From assembly GCF_030297135.1 (NCBI RefSeq), contig NZ_AP028065.1, positions 868,001 to 932,000 on the forward strand: a DNA stretch of 64,000 nucleotides, read 5' to 3'. Origin of the DNA: Pseudoalteromonas apostichopi (GTDB lineage: Bacteria; Pseudomonadota; Gammaproteobacteria; Enterobacterales; Alteromonadaceae). Position numbers and translations under genes: made by a program. Positions 1 through 6,986 of the stretch are shown in pieces. Under the pieces are notes generated by a model. It was not told where the DNA came from. It saw nothing but the letters and a program-made list of their open reading frames with translations, and did not search any database. How positions within the stretch are numbered: position 1 is the stretch's first letter; the number at the start of each line of letters is the position of its first letter.

Positions 1-663
1 TTTGATGCCAATATACTGGTGGCCGAAGATAATCCAGATAACCAGTTGCTGATCAAACTACTGTTACAAACTTGGGGGCTTGAGCCTGACATCGCAAAAA
101 ATGGTGCTGAAGCGGTAGAAATGGCATTGGTTAATGATTATCAGTTGATCATCATGGATATGCAGATGCCTGTAATGGGCGGCTTAGAAGCGACGCAAAT
201 GTTACGTCATGCAGCCTACGATGGACCTATTATCGCACTTACAGCCAATGTGATGAAAACCGATGTCGATACTTACATAGAAGCGGGCTGTGATGAAGCC
301 CTTGCAAAACCAATCGATAAAGACGCATTAGAGCAAGTTCTCGTAAGCTACTTACATATTGAAAAAGATAGCCAAAACAAATGGGAAAATTTACTGAAAA
401 GTGAAAAATTCCAACAAATTAACGACAACTATCGTTCAAAGCTGCCTGATTACTTAAGCCAGGTCGTGCAGTTGTATCGCACTAAAGAGTGGGAAGCGCT
501 GCGCTCAGTAGCGCATAGCCTAAAAGGCAGTGCTGGGTGTTTTAGTTTTGAAGCAATTCATAAGACCGCAGGACAACTTGAAAATGCCTTACGTAGTAAT
601 CAAACTGAACAAATCGAGCAATGCTACAACGCGCTTATAAGCGCCCTTGAAGAGGCATCTTAA
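1..663 (+). CDS. Hybrid sensor histidine kinase, C-terminal REC and Hpt domains (5' partial)
   Basis: The reading frame is open from the first base, so this is the C-terminal end of a longer protein. The visible part starts in a receiver domain: the acidic pair in VAEDN, the phosphoacceptor Asp in IIMDMQMPVMGG, and the conserved Lys in ALAKPID. An Hpt domain follows, with its phosphorylatable His in AHSLKGSAG. This order is usual for BarA/ArcB-like hybrid kinases that pass phosphate through Hpt to a separate regulator. The sensor and kinase domains lie outside the window, so the signal and partner are unknown. A GTG at 19 could be mistaken for a start, but the codons before it continue the receiver fold. 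The stop overlaps the convergent rimI stop by 4 bases. Confidence 0.9.
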   Translation, partial: FDANILVAEDNPDNQLLIKLLLQTWGLEPDIAKNGAEAVEMALVNDYQLIIMDMQMPVMGGLEATQMLRHAAYDGPIIALTANVMKTDVDTYIEAGCDEALAKPIDKDALEQVLVSYLHIEKDSQNKWENLLKSEKFQQINDNYRSKLPDYLSQVVQLYRTKEWEALRSVAHSLKGSAGCFSFEAIHKTAGQLENALRSNQTEQIEQCYNALISALEEAS

Positions 664-1115
664 AGGCTAAAGCTCATGCCCATTAAAATAGCGTCTTCAT
701 TCCCTGTTGCGGTTGGGTAGTAGTTCTTTCGCACTGACATATGTGAAAAGCCAGCACTTTCGTACAAGCCAATAGCAGGTGCATTAGACTCACGCACTTC
801 TAAGAAGAGGTTTTCAGCTTGGTGCTGTTCACCATGCTCAATAAAAGCATTTAACAACTGCTTAGCAATGCCCTGCCCTTGGTGCTTTGGCGCAACACAA
901 ATATCCATCAGGGTGTAATCTGGGCCCGCTTGCTCACCGATATAAAAACCTAGCATATCATCGCCATGAAAAGCAGCCAGGTTAAAGTAACGGCCCGCTA
1001 AACACGACAGCATGGTTTTCTCTGTCCACGGGTGACTATGGCAGGCATTTTCAATAGCCATTAACTGGCTGATATAAGTTGCATCTACAGATTTAAAGCT
1101 TATCAAGTTGTTCAC
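660..1115 (-). CDS. rimI: Ribosomal protein S18 alanine N-acetyltransferase RimI
   Basis: A single GNAT-fold acetyltransferase of 151 residues, close to the usual RimI length of about 148. The acetyl-CoA-binding motif is seen in VAPKHQGQGIAKQLL, followed by the NAPAIGLYESAGF segment typical of RimI. RimI uses acetyl-CoA to acetylate the N-terminal alanine of ribosomal protein S18. The start lies inside the end of the upstream holD-like gene (23-base overlap), so the two are probably translationally coupled, as in the enterobacterial holD-rimI pair. It converges on the hybrid kinase gene with no intergenic space. Assignment is by motif and neighbourhood. Confidence 0.9.
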   Translation of the reverse strand: MNNLISFKSVDATYISQLMAIENACHSHPWTEKTMLSCLAGRYFNLAAFHGDDMLGFYIGEQAGPDYTLMDICVAPKHQGQGIAKQLLNAFIEHGEQHQAENLFLEVRESNAPAIGLYESAGFSHMSVRKNYYPTATGNEDAILMGMSFSL

Positions 1116-1395
1116 CGATTAAAGACCAAAGTTGTTTTTTCTGTTTACTATTAAGCTTATCGCTCGGTAAACCCAAGCACCCCTCTTGCCAGCTAATACT
1201 TGTTGTTTTAACGATTTCAGTAATAACTAACGGCGCAAATGCTTTTTCGAGGTCTTGGTGAAACTGTAACGGTAGCGTAAGTGTTTCTTGTTGAGTATTT
1301 GACATCTCTTCGCTAGAAACGTCAGGCACAGTTCGATAGTGTTGATTCAACTCTAAAGATTGTACAGAGAATATCGCAGCGTAACTTGGATTCAT
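1093..1395 (-). CDS. holD: DNA polymerase III psi subunit (HolD-like)
   Basis: A 100-residue acidic protein directly upstream of rimI and overlapping it, which is the position of holD in many gammaproteobacteria. HolD (psi) bridges the clamp-loader complex to chi and single-strand-binding protein at the replication fork. The C-terminal part (W-x-x-GCLGLPSDKLNSKQKKQLW) resembles the psi C-terminus, where a conserved Leu-Trp region is followed by a terminal helix. The protein is shorter than the 137-residue E. coli HolD and the N-terminal half is divergent, as is common for this fast-evolving subunit. The call rests mainly on context plus the C-terminal pattern. Confidence 0.65.
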   Translation of the reverse strand: MNPSYAAIFSVQSLELNQHYRTVPDVSSEEMSNTQQETLTLPLQFHQDLEKAFAPLVITEIVKTTSISWQEGCLGLPSDKLNSKQKKQLWSLIGEQLDKL

Positions 1396-1463
1396 AACGA
1401 CTCAATCATGATTAAGAGCAAGTAATATAGGGAGATTTGCGATTAAAGTAAAGAAGGAAGAAA

Positions 1464-1540
1464 TGGCAGGGGCGGAGAGATTCGAACTCCCAACCGTCGG
1501 TTTTGGAGACCGCTGTTCTACCAATTGGAACTACGCCCCT
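1464..1540 (-). tRNA. tRNA-Trp (anticodon CCA)
   Basis: On the minus strand the molecule begins AGGGGCG and ends with the matching CGCCCCT, a discriminator G and an encoded CCA. The anticodon arm is GCGGT-CTCCAAA-ACCG(A), giving anticodon CCA for tryptophan, and the T arm holds GTTCGAATC. It is 77 bases long and nearly the same as the E. coli tRNA-Trp in the acceptor stem. It lies 145 bases from the left end of the integrated element but is not its attachment site, because the end repeats match guaA instead. Confidence 0.96.
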
Positions 1541-1626
1541 GCAATGACGACGAATTATATAGAGCTTTTTTCAAAGGTAAAGTAAAAAAACACAGTTTTT
1601 AGTTTAACTGCTTTTTAAATAAACAA

Positions 1627-1660
1627 AACGGCGAATTAGCAAGCTAATTCGCCGTTTTTG
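1627..1660 (-). terminator. Original guaA terminator, now separated by the island
   Basis: The perfect inverted repeat CGGCGAATTAGC / GCTAATTCGCCG has a 2-base loop and T-rich flanks on both strands. Without the element, guaA would end directly upstream of this hairpin, so it is inferred to be the ancestral guaA terminator, left behind at the far end after integration. It may also act on the + strand. Confidence 0.75.
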
Positions 1661-1685
1661 AACCAATTCAGGTCAGAATAATAAA

Positions 1686-1698
1686 ATTATTCCCACTC
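1686..1698. other. attL core
   Basis: The 13-base sequence ATTATTCCCACTC is repeated exactly at 19920-19932, where it is the last four codons of guaA (Glu-Trp-Glu-stop) plus a base. The two copies bound the element in direct orientation. Sequence to the left (terminator, tRNA-Trp) is host-like; sequence to the right begins the element. Confidence 0.85.
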
Positions 1699-1759
1699 GA
1701 ATATCAATACGAAGAAAATACATTTACATAACAGCTAGTTAGATAGGTAAATTTTCTCA

Positions 1760-1781
1760 ATACCATCATCTATACCATGCT
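1760..1781 (+). repeat. Integrase arm-type sites at the attL end
   Basis: Two tandem motifs, ATACCATCA (1760-1768) and ATACCATGCT (1772-1781), match three ATACCATGC-type motifs near the integrase at 19638-19741. Short repeats shared by both inner ends of an element are typical arm sites for a tyrosine integrase. They support the placement of attL. Confidence 0.65.
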
Positions 1782-1960
1782 CAGAATTTTTTTGATTTTT
1801 CTGCTCGTCGGCGTTTTAGCTCAACCTTGGCCCAAGCTGAGGATTCGGCCATGTCCTGCCGTAACTGAACGATCTCTTCAGGGGTTAGCATGCGCACCTT
1901 AGCTTCTTTTCTATCAGAGCCAAAATCAGGGAGGGAAGGTTTATCTGAACTATGTGTCAT
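1781..1960 (-). CDS. Small hypothetical protein with MTPEEI-like helical core
   Basis: A 59-residue charged protein if translation starts at the Met of MTHSSDKPSLP; an in-frame Met 13 codons upstream would run into the structured RNA region and is less likely. It contains LTPEEIVQLRQDMAESSAWAKVELKRRR, an amphipathic helical stretch rich in Glu, Arg and Ala, with no signal peptide or membrane segment. I do not recognise a functional family. It lies between the attL arm sites and the candidate DRT RNA and is transcribed in the same direction as the reverse transcriptases. It could be a backbone gene of the element or an accessory of the cargo. There is no clear ribosome-binding site. Confidence 0.5.
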   Translation of the reverse strand: MTHSSDKPSLPDFGSDRKEAKVRMLTPEEIVQLRQDMAESSAWAKVELKRRRAEKSKKF

Positions 1961-1984
1961 ACAAGCAAAGGTTATATAAGAGAG

Positions 1985-2165
1985 TCTAGGCAGCCCCACC
2001 CTCCATGCGACTTAGCTTTCGCCTCGCCTCACGTCTGGTAGGACTGCCGAAACCGAGCGGCTCATGCGGACCGCTCAGGCATACATCTCCATGCGTAGGA
2101 CAATGTCTACCCATGCGCGCTGGTGTGTGAGCTGCAAACAGCCATTAAGTCGCACGATGCGCTTT
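1985..2165 (-). ncRNA. Candidate DRT3 template RNA with CACACAC tract
   Basis: The space after the second reverse transcriptase holds no credible gene but is GC-rich and highly foldable, unlike the AT-rich genes before it. On the minus strand the tract CACACAC lies at 2129-2123. A 9-bp arm TGCGACTTA (2154-2146) matches TAAGTCGCA (2014-2006). A 12-bp arm GGCAGUCCUACC (2048-2037) pairs fully, with two G-U pairs, with GGUGGGGCUGCC (2000-1989). GAGCGG/CCGCTC (about 2076-2055) forms a local hairpin. From memory of recent DRT3 work, an ACACAC tract in a non-coding RNA templates GT-repeat DNA made by Drt3a. RNA ends are estimates; function is inferred. Confidence 0.65.
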
Positions 2166-2167
2166 TT

Positions 2168-4207
2168 TCAGTATACATCTTGGCTCACTTTAGCGTCTAG
2201 CTCTTTAGCGAAGTTGTACCCTGACCACTTAGTGAACCAAGTCGAGCAATAGCTGATAACTTTTTTTCGACACGCCTTAGGAACATCACTTTTTTCTAAA
2301 ATTTCATCTTTGAGTTTATCACTCACATATGGACACGCAATCAAATCAAGTGTCATATGTGTGATTTCACTATCAATGTTTATTATCGAATTTTTTTGTG
2401 CATATTTTTGCAAAACGTATTCTTCAATTGGCTCTTTTAAAAAATCATACCGTTTTTTGTTCTCTATATAAAACAGCAAAACAACAATAGAAAAGTAGTT
2501 TAAATCTTTTTCAAAATTAATGCCCTCAGAGCTTTTTACAATCCCAAAATATTTGCACAAGGAAAATTCATCAAGCCAATAGAACTTACCTAGCTGACGC
2601 ATTAAAACAAGCAGGTACAATGTCTCAACTGGAGTTTCATTTCCTACCTTTATGTCTTCCAATACAGAACAAGAGCCATTAAATATAGAACGAAATATTA
2701 CATCACGGTATTCAATCCCCAGAGTGCGATCATTAACAAACAGAATAATCTGCTGCATAATCCTACAGAGCTTAATGGTTCCATTAACTTTTGGAGACAT
2801 TGAATATATGAAGAATGAAAATTCAATTAAACTAACTAGCGAACTTACAAGTTGTTTATCAACATTTTCACCTTCAGGAACCTTGGTATAAACAAGCAAT
2901 ATTTTTCTTACTTTTTTCTCTAATATAGAAAGGGTGTAGTTGAGTATATCCCCATATGAAACATCTGACGTATGGAGGATAGATTTAAAGTCTGTAATTA
3001 AACTTGATTTTCTGAAATACAAACTAGCTTTCTCAATCTCCTTAGTTCCCTCTATATATTCTATATTATATTTCAGCTTGTCTGACAAAAGATCAGCAAT
3101 TTTCTTTTTTGCTATTGTGATAGGCGTTATCACAGGCCTATCAAAAAAGTACTCTTTACTTTTATTCAGGTTAAGCTTGTATTTTGCCAAACAAAGACTA
3201 ATTGAAGACTTTATTTTAGAGAAAACCTCTTGGTCATTATAAAAAACAAAGAAGTCATCAACATACCTAAATACATGGTAGTCAACCCCAAAGAAAACAC
3301 TCTTTCCCTCCAAGTCTGAGACAATATCACTATCAATAGCTTGAAGTATAATTTCGGCAAATATTCTAGACAATTCAGGACCAATTACAATTCCATTTGT
3401 CTCATTATAGTTAAGCTGCTGCATCAAACTATCAAAAACATTTGGAAAAGTTGATTTAGTTTGACTAAGATTATTTTTGGCATATTCTTTACTGTATACA
3501 GCCCAAGCTATCGAGTGGGTATAAATGGAATCAAAACAATTCGAGATATCAAGCTTTGATAAAAAACTATACCTTCCCTCGCAATCATGATATTCATCAG
3601 ATTCGTAAAAATTAAAGATACTGCTATATTTGTCATATACAAAAAACGATTTCAAATTTTCGTAATTCTCGCCTTCAACCTCTATTACTTCACCATCAGT
3701 ATCAAACTGCTCAATAAGTGACTTCTTATCTACATATGTACAACCAGCAACTCGCTTCGCCGACCTGAGACTAAACTGGCTTTTATCGCAATAGTAAGTG
3801 ATCAAATCTTTATTGTTCTTGTAAAATTCTACAGCAAAAACTTGTGACCTTGGGTGGATTAAAGATAAATGTCTATACTGATCCGCTTTGTGTGATATAT
3901 TAAATGTGAAAGGTATAGTAAAAGGGTTTATCTTCTTTGCACTAACTTTGCTGTACTTGATACCTTCTTTCTCAAAGTTCTGAACCTGCTTACTTTTAGG
4001 CAGGCCAAGCAACAGCATAACAAGGCTATCAAAAGCGGTATCTTTTTTCTTCCAGTAAAAATAATCATTCGAATACTTAACTTGATTATCTACTATGAAG
4101 TTATAAAAATGCCTATTCGAAAATGTTATTGGAACCTCATATGGAAGCAGGTCTGAAAGGACTACTCTCTCAATTGGAAAATTGATCGATAATGTTTTCT
4201 TAGGCAT
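2168..4207 (-). CDS. drt3b: Defence reverse transcriptase, UG8/Drt3b-like
   Basis: A 679-residue reverse transcriptase of the unknown-group (UG) type. The fingers/palm motifs are visible: KLDISNCFDSIYTHS near residue 218, NGIVIGPELSRIFAE near 271, and the catalytic FRYVDDFF near 315, so the aspartates look intact. About 200 residues precede the RT motifs, and a long helical C-terminal region of about 300 residues follows, as in abortive-infection RTs such as AbiK and UG enzymes. It starts 8 bases inside the upstream RT gene, so the two are translationally coupled. Two adjacent, dissimilar RTs of these sizes match defence system DRT type 3 (UG3 plus UG8). In that system Drt3b is reported to make AC-repeat DNA without a nucleic-acid template. 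Codon use is strongly AT-rich. Confidence 0.82.
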   Translation of the reverse strand: MPKKTLSINFPIERVVLSDLLPYEVPITFSNRHFYNFIVDNQVKYSNDYFYWKKKDTAFDSLVMLLLGLPKSKQVQNFEKEGIKYSKVSAKKINPFTIPFTFNISHKADQYRHLSLIHPRSQVFAVEFYKNNKDLITYYCDKSQFSLRSAKRVAGCTYVDKKSLIEQFDTDGEVIEVEGENYENLKSFFVYDKYSSIFNFYESDEYHDCEGRYSFLSKLDISNCFDSIYTHSIAWAVYSKEYAKNNLSQTKSTFPNVFDSLMQQLNYNETNGIVIGPELSRIFAEIILQAIDSDIVSDLEGKSVFFGVDYHVFRYVDDFFVFYNDQEVFSKIKSSISLCLAKYKLNLNKSKEYFFDRPVITPITIAKKKIADLLSDKLKYNIEYIEGTKEIEKASLYFRKSSLITDFKSILHTSDVSYGDILNYTLSILEKKVRKILLVYTKVPEGENVDKQLVSSLVSLIEFSFFIYSMSPKVNGTIKLCRIMQQIILFVNDRTLGIEYRDVIFRSIFNGSCSVLEDIKVGNETPVETLYLLVLMRQLGKFYWLDEFSLCKYFGIVKSSEGINFEKDLNYFSIVVLLFYIENKKRYDFLKEPIEEYVLQKYAQKNSIINIDSEITHMTLDLIACPYVSDKLKDEILEKSDVPKACRKKVISYCSTWFTKWSGYNFAKELDAKVSQDVY

Positions 4208-5546
4208 CCTTCCATCCTCTAGTTATATTTTTCAAGTCAGCAGTAGTAAAACTTCTGAATACTTTATTTTCAAATCCCTCAACAAAAGAAAATTTATTTA
4301 GACGCCTATGTAACCTCTGATCTGTTATTGCCAGAAACTTATTTCTCAGGTACTTATCAATCTCTTCCAGATCACTAATGTCATTTATATACATGTTATT
4401 AAAATAGACACCAGTAAACGCTTTGCTTTTGGCATGCAAAAGCCGAGTATTTCCAGTTAAAAAACGAATTTTATCTATTAGAAGGTCAGCTTTTTTATCA
4501 GGATTATATTTGCACTTTTTAAAATAGTTATCGAAAGCCTGATTGATACGATCTTTGTATTTATCAACCCTTTTACTGCTAATCCGGATTGCTATATCTT
4601 TACCTTTAAATAAAAACCTATACCCCAGATACTCAAACTCTTGAGCTTTATCCGCTGTCAGATCAATTTCTTTTGTTTTATTATTTAATTTTAATTTCTT
4701 CCTACCAACAGCTTCATCTACAACTTGGAGATAATAAGACTTATCCTTTATAACATCTGGGGAGTATATCAATATTAAATCATCAACGTAGCGAGAATAA
4801 AAAGTTAAATCTGGATTATTCACCAGCTCATCATCCAAGTCTTTCATATATACTTCTGATAAATAGGCGCTCAAACCAACACCTCTTGGAAGCCCTTTAT
4901 CACACCCCACCAATTTAGCATATGATCTAAGAAGTTGGGTAAGTATTCTCTTAGGCAATACAGACAGTTTTGTAGATGCATGCAGCTTTTTTATAATTAG
5001 CTCATGCTCAATGCTTTCGTAAAAATCTTTTACGTCAGCTTTAACAATATATTTAGGACTTTTATCCAAACAAATACTTTTAACTCTGCTAACGATTAAG
5101 TCACGATGCGATTGCTTTATATTATAAGTACTTCTTATTATGTTATGTAAATGCCTTGTAACAAATACACTCTCCACGCTTTTCCCAATTGTAAATACAT
5201 CTTTACCAGAAATCTGATTGGGAAGCTTTGATAGTGGGAGATTATACCCCTTCCTATTTACCTTATTGCAAATACTTTCAATTTCATCATTTACAAAACT
5301 ATTGTATCTACCCTTTCTAACCTCCAATAACTTACGGATCAAATCCACCCTTTTCTCATAGGATTCTTTTGTTATCACGCCTTTTTTAAATCTGGATAGA
5401 ATCCGACACTTAAATTTTTTTAAAACTCTAATTTTCAGTCTTTCTGCATATGCTTTTTCGAAGTATTCACGCTCTAAATCTCCTCGATTTTTCAGATCAA
5501 GATCATAAATACTCCGGAAGTTTTTAACTGAAAAAGACTGTTCCAT
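4200..5546 (-). CDS. drt3a: Defence reverse transcriptase, UG3/Drt3a-like
   Basis: A 448-residue reverse transcriptase. A basic N-terminal region of about 100 residues precedes YIVKADVKDFYESIE (about 166-180, motif A aspartate), LPRGVGLSAYLSEVY (about 219-233) and the catalytic SRYVDDLILIY (about 251-261). EYLGYRF (about 305) is the motif that follows the palm in retron and group II related RTs. There is no maturase or endonuclease domain. It is the first gene of the two-RT operon. Minus-strand AAGGTG lies 9 bases before its ATG and acts as ribosome-binding site. In DRT type 3, Drt3a is thought to copy an ACACAC template in the system RNA, and a matching tract lies beyond the second gene. Retron identity is less likely because no msr-msd-like region precedes it. 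Confidence 0.82.
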   Translation of the reverse strand: MEQSFSVKNFRSIYDLDLKNRGDLEREYFEKAYAERLKIRVLKKFKCRILSRFKKGVITKESYEKRVDLIRKLLEVRKGRYNSFVNDEIESICNKVNRKGYNLPLSKLPNQISGKDVFTIGKSVESVFVTRHLHNIIRSTYNIKQSHRDLIVSRVKSICLDKSPKYIVKADVKDFYESIEHELIIKKLHASTKLSVLPKRILTQLLRSYAKLVGCDKGLPRGVGLSAYLSEVYMKDLDDELVNNPDLTFYSRYVDDLILIYSPDVIKDKSYYLQVVDEAVGRKKLKLNNKTKEIDLTADKAQEFEYLGYRFLFKGKDIAIRISSKRVDKYKDRINQAFDNYFKKCKYNPDKKADLLIDKIRFLTGNTRLLHAKSKAFTGVYFNNMYINDISDLEEIDKYLRNKFLAITDQRLHRRLNKFSFVEGFENKVFRSFTTADLKNITRGWKDA

Positions 5547-5696
5547 AATCGATCACCTTACTCCATCCCTAGCCCACTAAATAAATATGGAACTAAAATA
5601 TAAAGATTTATACTTATATACTACTTTACCATTCTCGCTACAGTAATCGATATACTGACATAAATCCAACGGTAGATCCTTCGTTGGTTTAACGTT
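5547..5696 (-). promoter_or_regulatory. Leader and likely promoter region of the RT operon
   Basis: This AT-rich 150-base stretch lies between the traJ-paralogue terminator and drt3a. It contains a 6-bp inverted repeat CCAACG/CGTTGG (5666-5687) and several TATA-like hexamers, and ends with the ribosome-binding site of drt3a. Because a terminator shields it from the mobilization genes, the RT operon must be driven from here. I cannot fix the exact -35/-10 pair. Confidence 0.4.
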
Positions 5697-5720
5697 AAAA
5701 AGGCGACCAGTTGGCCGCCT
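5697..5720 (-). terminator. Terminator after the traJ paralogue
   Basis: On the minus strand AGGCGGCCAACTGGTCGCCT forms a hairpin followed by TTTTT. It lies 24 bases after the stop of the second traJ and separates the mobilization backbone from the RT cargo. Confidence 0.8.
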
Positions 5721-5743
5721 GCTCTGAATCAACCTGTTGTGAT

Positions 5744-6115
5744 TCATATCTTCGGCATGACCACCTTGGTCATAACCTTTCCCATTTCCTCCTGTGTAGC
5801 CTCAATCTTGCTGAGGACAGCGAGGATAGTTGCCTGGCCGAACTGAGCCGTACGCATGTCATCTGACAGCCATAACTTCAATAGGCCGCCCAAACGGCCA
5901 AGGTCACCGTTGATTCGAGCCAACTCCCGGACCTGCTCATAGTCCACCACACCAGAGATGTGATAACCCTGACCGACTTCGCGTAAGTACCGCGCAGCAC
6001 TCATACCAGCTCGTTTTGCCTGCGCCTCGATCTGCTCCTTTTCCTCTGGCAGGCAGTACACTTTGATAGGTGTGCTGCTCTTCCTCGTTATTCGTTCTGT
6101 CTTATCGTTCATCAT
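5744..6115 (-). CDS. Second TraJ-like relaxosome protein (paralogue)
   Basis: A 123-residue protein closely related to the TraJ at 11218-11592: both share KVYCLPEE, YLREVGQGY and NGDLGRLGGLLKLWLS. TraJ of RP4 binds an inverted repeat beside the nick site and recruits the TraI relaxase. This copy has no relaxase gene after it: a terminator follows at once and then the RT operon. No oriT-like sequence is visible in front of it; its start overlaps the preceding 79-residue gene by 4 bases. It may be a remnant of a second mobilization unit whose relaxase was replaced by cargo, or an extra DNA-binding protein with a regulatory role. The reading frame is intact. Confidence 0.8.
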   Translation of the reverse strand: MMNDKTERITRKSSTPIKVYCLPEEKEQIEAQAKRAGMSAARYLREVGQGYHISGVVDYEQVRELARINGDLGRLGGLLKLWLSDDMRTAQFGQATILAVLSKIEATQEEMGKVMTKVVMPKI

Positions 6116-6351
6116 CTTTTGCCTTGGTTCCTTGTCACATGGCGGATAGTATCCAGCGCCTGCTCGAAGTCCTCCGGCGTCACCCGGCCAGTCTCAGCCT
6201 GGTAGTAGAGGATCGTAAACATATTGGCGACCGCCTCCGCGACGGGCGAAACCTGCCGGGCGGTTTCCTGGTCAATGAACTCCAGGGCGGCCAGCTTGGT
6301 CGCTGCCTGATGAATTGCTTGCTGAACTTCGATATTATGCGTGGTTGTCAT
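6112..6351 (-). CDS. Small hypothetical protein paired with the second traJ
   Basis: A 79-residue soluble, mainly helical protein (IHQAATKLAALEFIDQETARQVSPVAEAVANMF, then a Glu-rich C-terminus). It overlaps the start of the second TraJ gene by 4 bases and should be co-transcribed with it. A hairpin terminator at 6380-6410 separates the pair from the trb genes upstream. Its base composition matches the GC-rich mobilization backbone. I do not recognise the family. The position, beside a relaxosome protein, suggests a transfer accessory role, which is inference only. Confidence 0.65.
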   Translation of the reverse strand: MTTTHNIEVQQAIHQAATKLAALEFIDQETARQVSPVAEAVANMFTILYYQAETGRVTPEDFEQALDTIRHVTRNQGKR

Positions 6352-6379
6352 GTGTCACCTCTCTGACAGGTGGTATGTG

Positions 6380-6410
6380 AAAATGCGGGCCGGTGCACCA
6401 TCACCGGCCC
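6380..6410 (-). terminator. Hairpin terminator after the trb gene cluster
   Basis: A perfect 9-bp stem GGGCCGGTG/CACCGGCCC (6387-6410) with a 6-base loop is followed on the minus strand by GCATTTTC. It would end transcripts coming from trbJ-trbK-trbL and the two small genes after them. Confidence 0.65.
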
Positions 6411-6423
6411 GTGTGCTTTCTAA

Positions 6424-6678
6424 CTACTTGCGTCGGCCAAACGGCCAGCGTCTCATTTTGTCGATTTGATCGACCGATCTCGTCATGTCCTTGTAAGCAC
6501 GCCCGGCCAACCTGTTTTGGAATACCTCCATTTTAACGGCAATGGCTTTCATCTTCTGGCCGTGTCCGGTGTTGTGCAGCCACTGCCCCAAAAAATAGAA
6601 GGCCAGCATCACAATGAACATCACTGCGAAGAAACCAAATACCTCCGCAAGGTTTTGAGGTGGAAAGCTAAACTCCAT
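6424..6678 (-). CDS. Small single-pass inner-membrane protein of the trb cluster
   Basis: An 84-residue protein with one clear membrane span (VFGFFAVMFIVMLAFYFLGQWL, about residues 13-34) and a basic C-terminal tail ending in RRWPFGRRK, which by the positive-inside rule would face the cytoplasm. It is the last gene before the hairpin terminator of the trbJ-trbK-trbL cluster and shares its GC-rich composition. I do not recognise the family. It may help assemble or gate the mating channel together with TrbL, judged from location only. Confidence 0.65.
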   Translation of the reverse strand: MEFSFPPQNLAEVFGFFAVMFIVMLAFYFLGQWLHNTGHGQKMKAIAVKMEVFQNRLAGRAYKDMTRSVDQIDKMRRWPFGRRK

Positions 6679-6698
6679 AATCAGTAATCCTTATCTAG

Positions 6699-6986
6699 TT
6701 AGGCCATGCGACCCTTTTTAACAAAACTGGCAACCTCTTCGTTGCGCTCCTGCTGGCGTTCCTGGGCATACGACACGTAGTCCTCAACGTCGAAGGTGTG
6801 CTTTTCCGGGTCGCGCTCTTGCCATTCTGCGTGTGCTTGGCGGGCTTCTTCCTGGTCCTCACTGGACAGGCCATCAAAGCCGCCTGTTTGATTCATCCAG
6901 CCAGTGCCGACACCGCCTAAGCTATCGTTGTCAAATGCAAGGGAAGCGTCGTCAATCGCCCTCCTTGTCGTCATCATCCCCGTCAT
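6699..6986 (-). CDS. Small acidic hypothetical protein after trbL
   Basis: A charged, probably soluble protein of up to 95 residues, with no signal peptide or membrane segment (SSEDQEEARQAHAEWQERDPEKHTFDVEDYVSYAQERQQERNEE). The first possible Met lies inside the 3' end of trbL. Two further in-frame Met codons follow within five residues, and a strong AAGGAGG lies just before the trbL stop, so the exact start is unsure. It ends 21 bases before the membrane protein gene and is part of the trb transcription unit. No family was recognised. Its high content of Glu, Gln and Arg suggests a helical cytoplasmic accessory protein. Confidence 0.6.
   Translation of the reverse strand: MTGMMTTRRAIDDASLAFDNDSLGGVGTGWMNQTGGFDGLSSEDQEEARQAHAEWQERDPEKHTFDVEDYVSYAQERQQERNEEVASFVKKGRMA

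Noticed and set aside
1464..1540. tRNA-Trp as the integration site of the island
   Set aside because: No part of the tRNA is repeated at the other end; the 13-bp repeat at both ends matches the guaA 3' end, and the integrase is beside guaA.
2064..2252. A 62-codon frame on the + strand over the candidate RNA
   Set aside because: It runs antisense through the drt3b 3' end and the structured RNA, with no ribosome-binding site or protein-like pattern.
4200..5546. Retron reverse transcriptase
   Set aside because: No msr-msd-like inverted repeats precede the gene, and it is coupled to a second, unlike RT, which points to DRT3.
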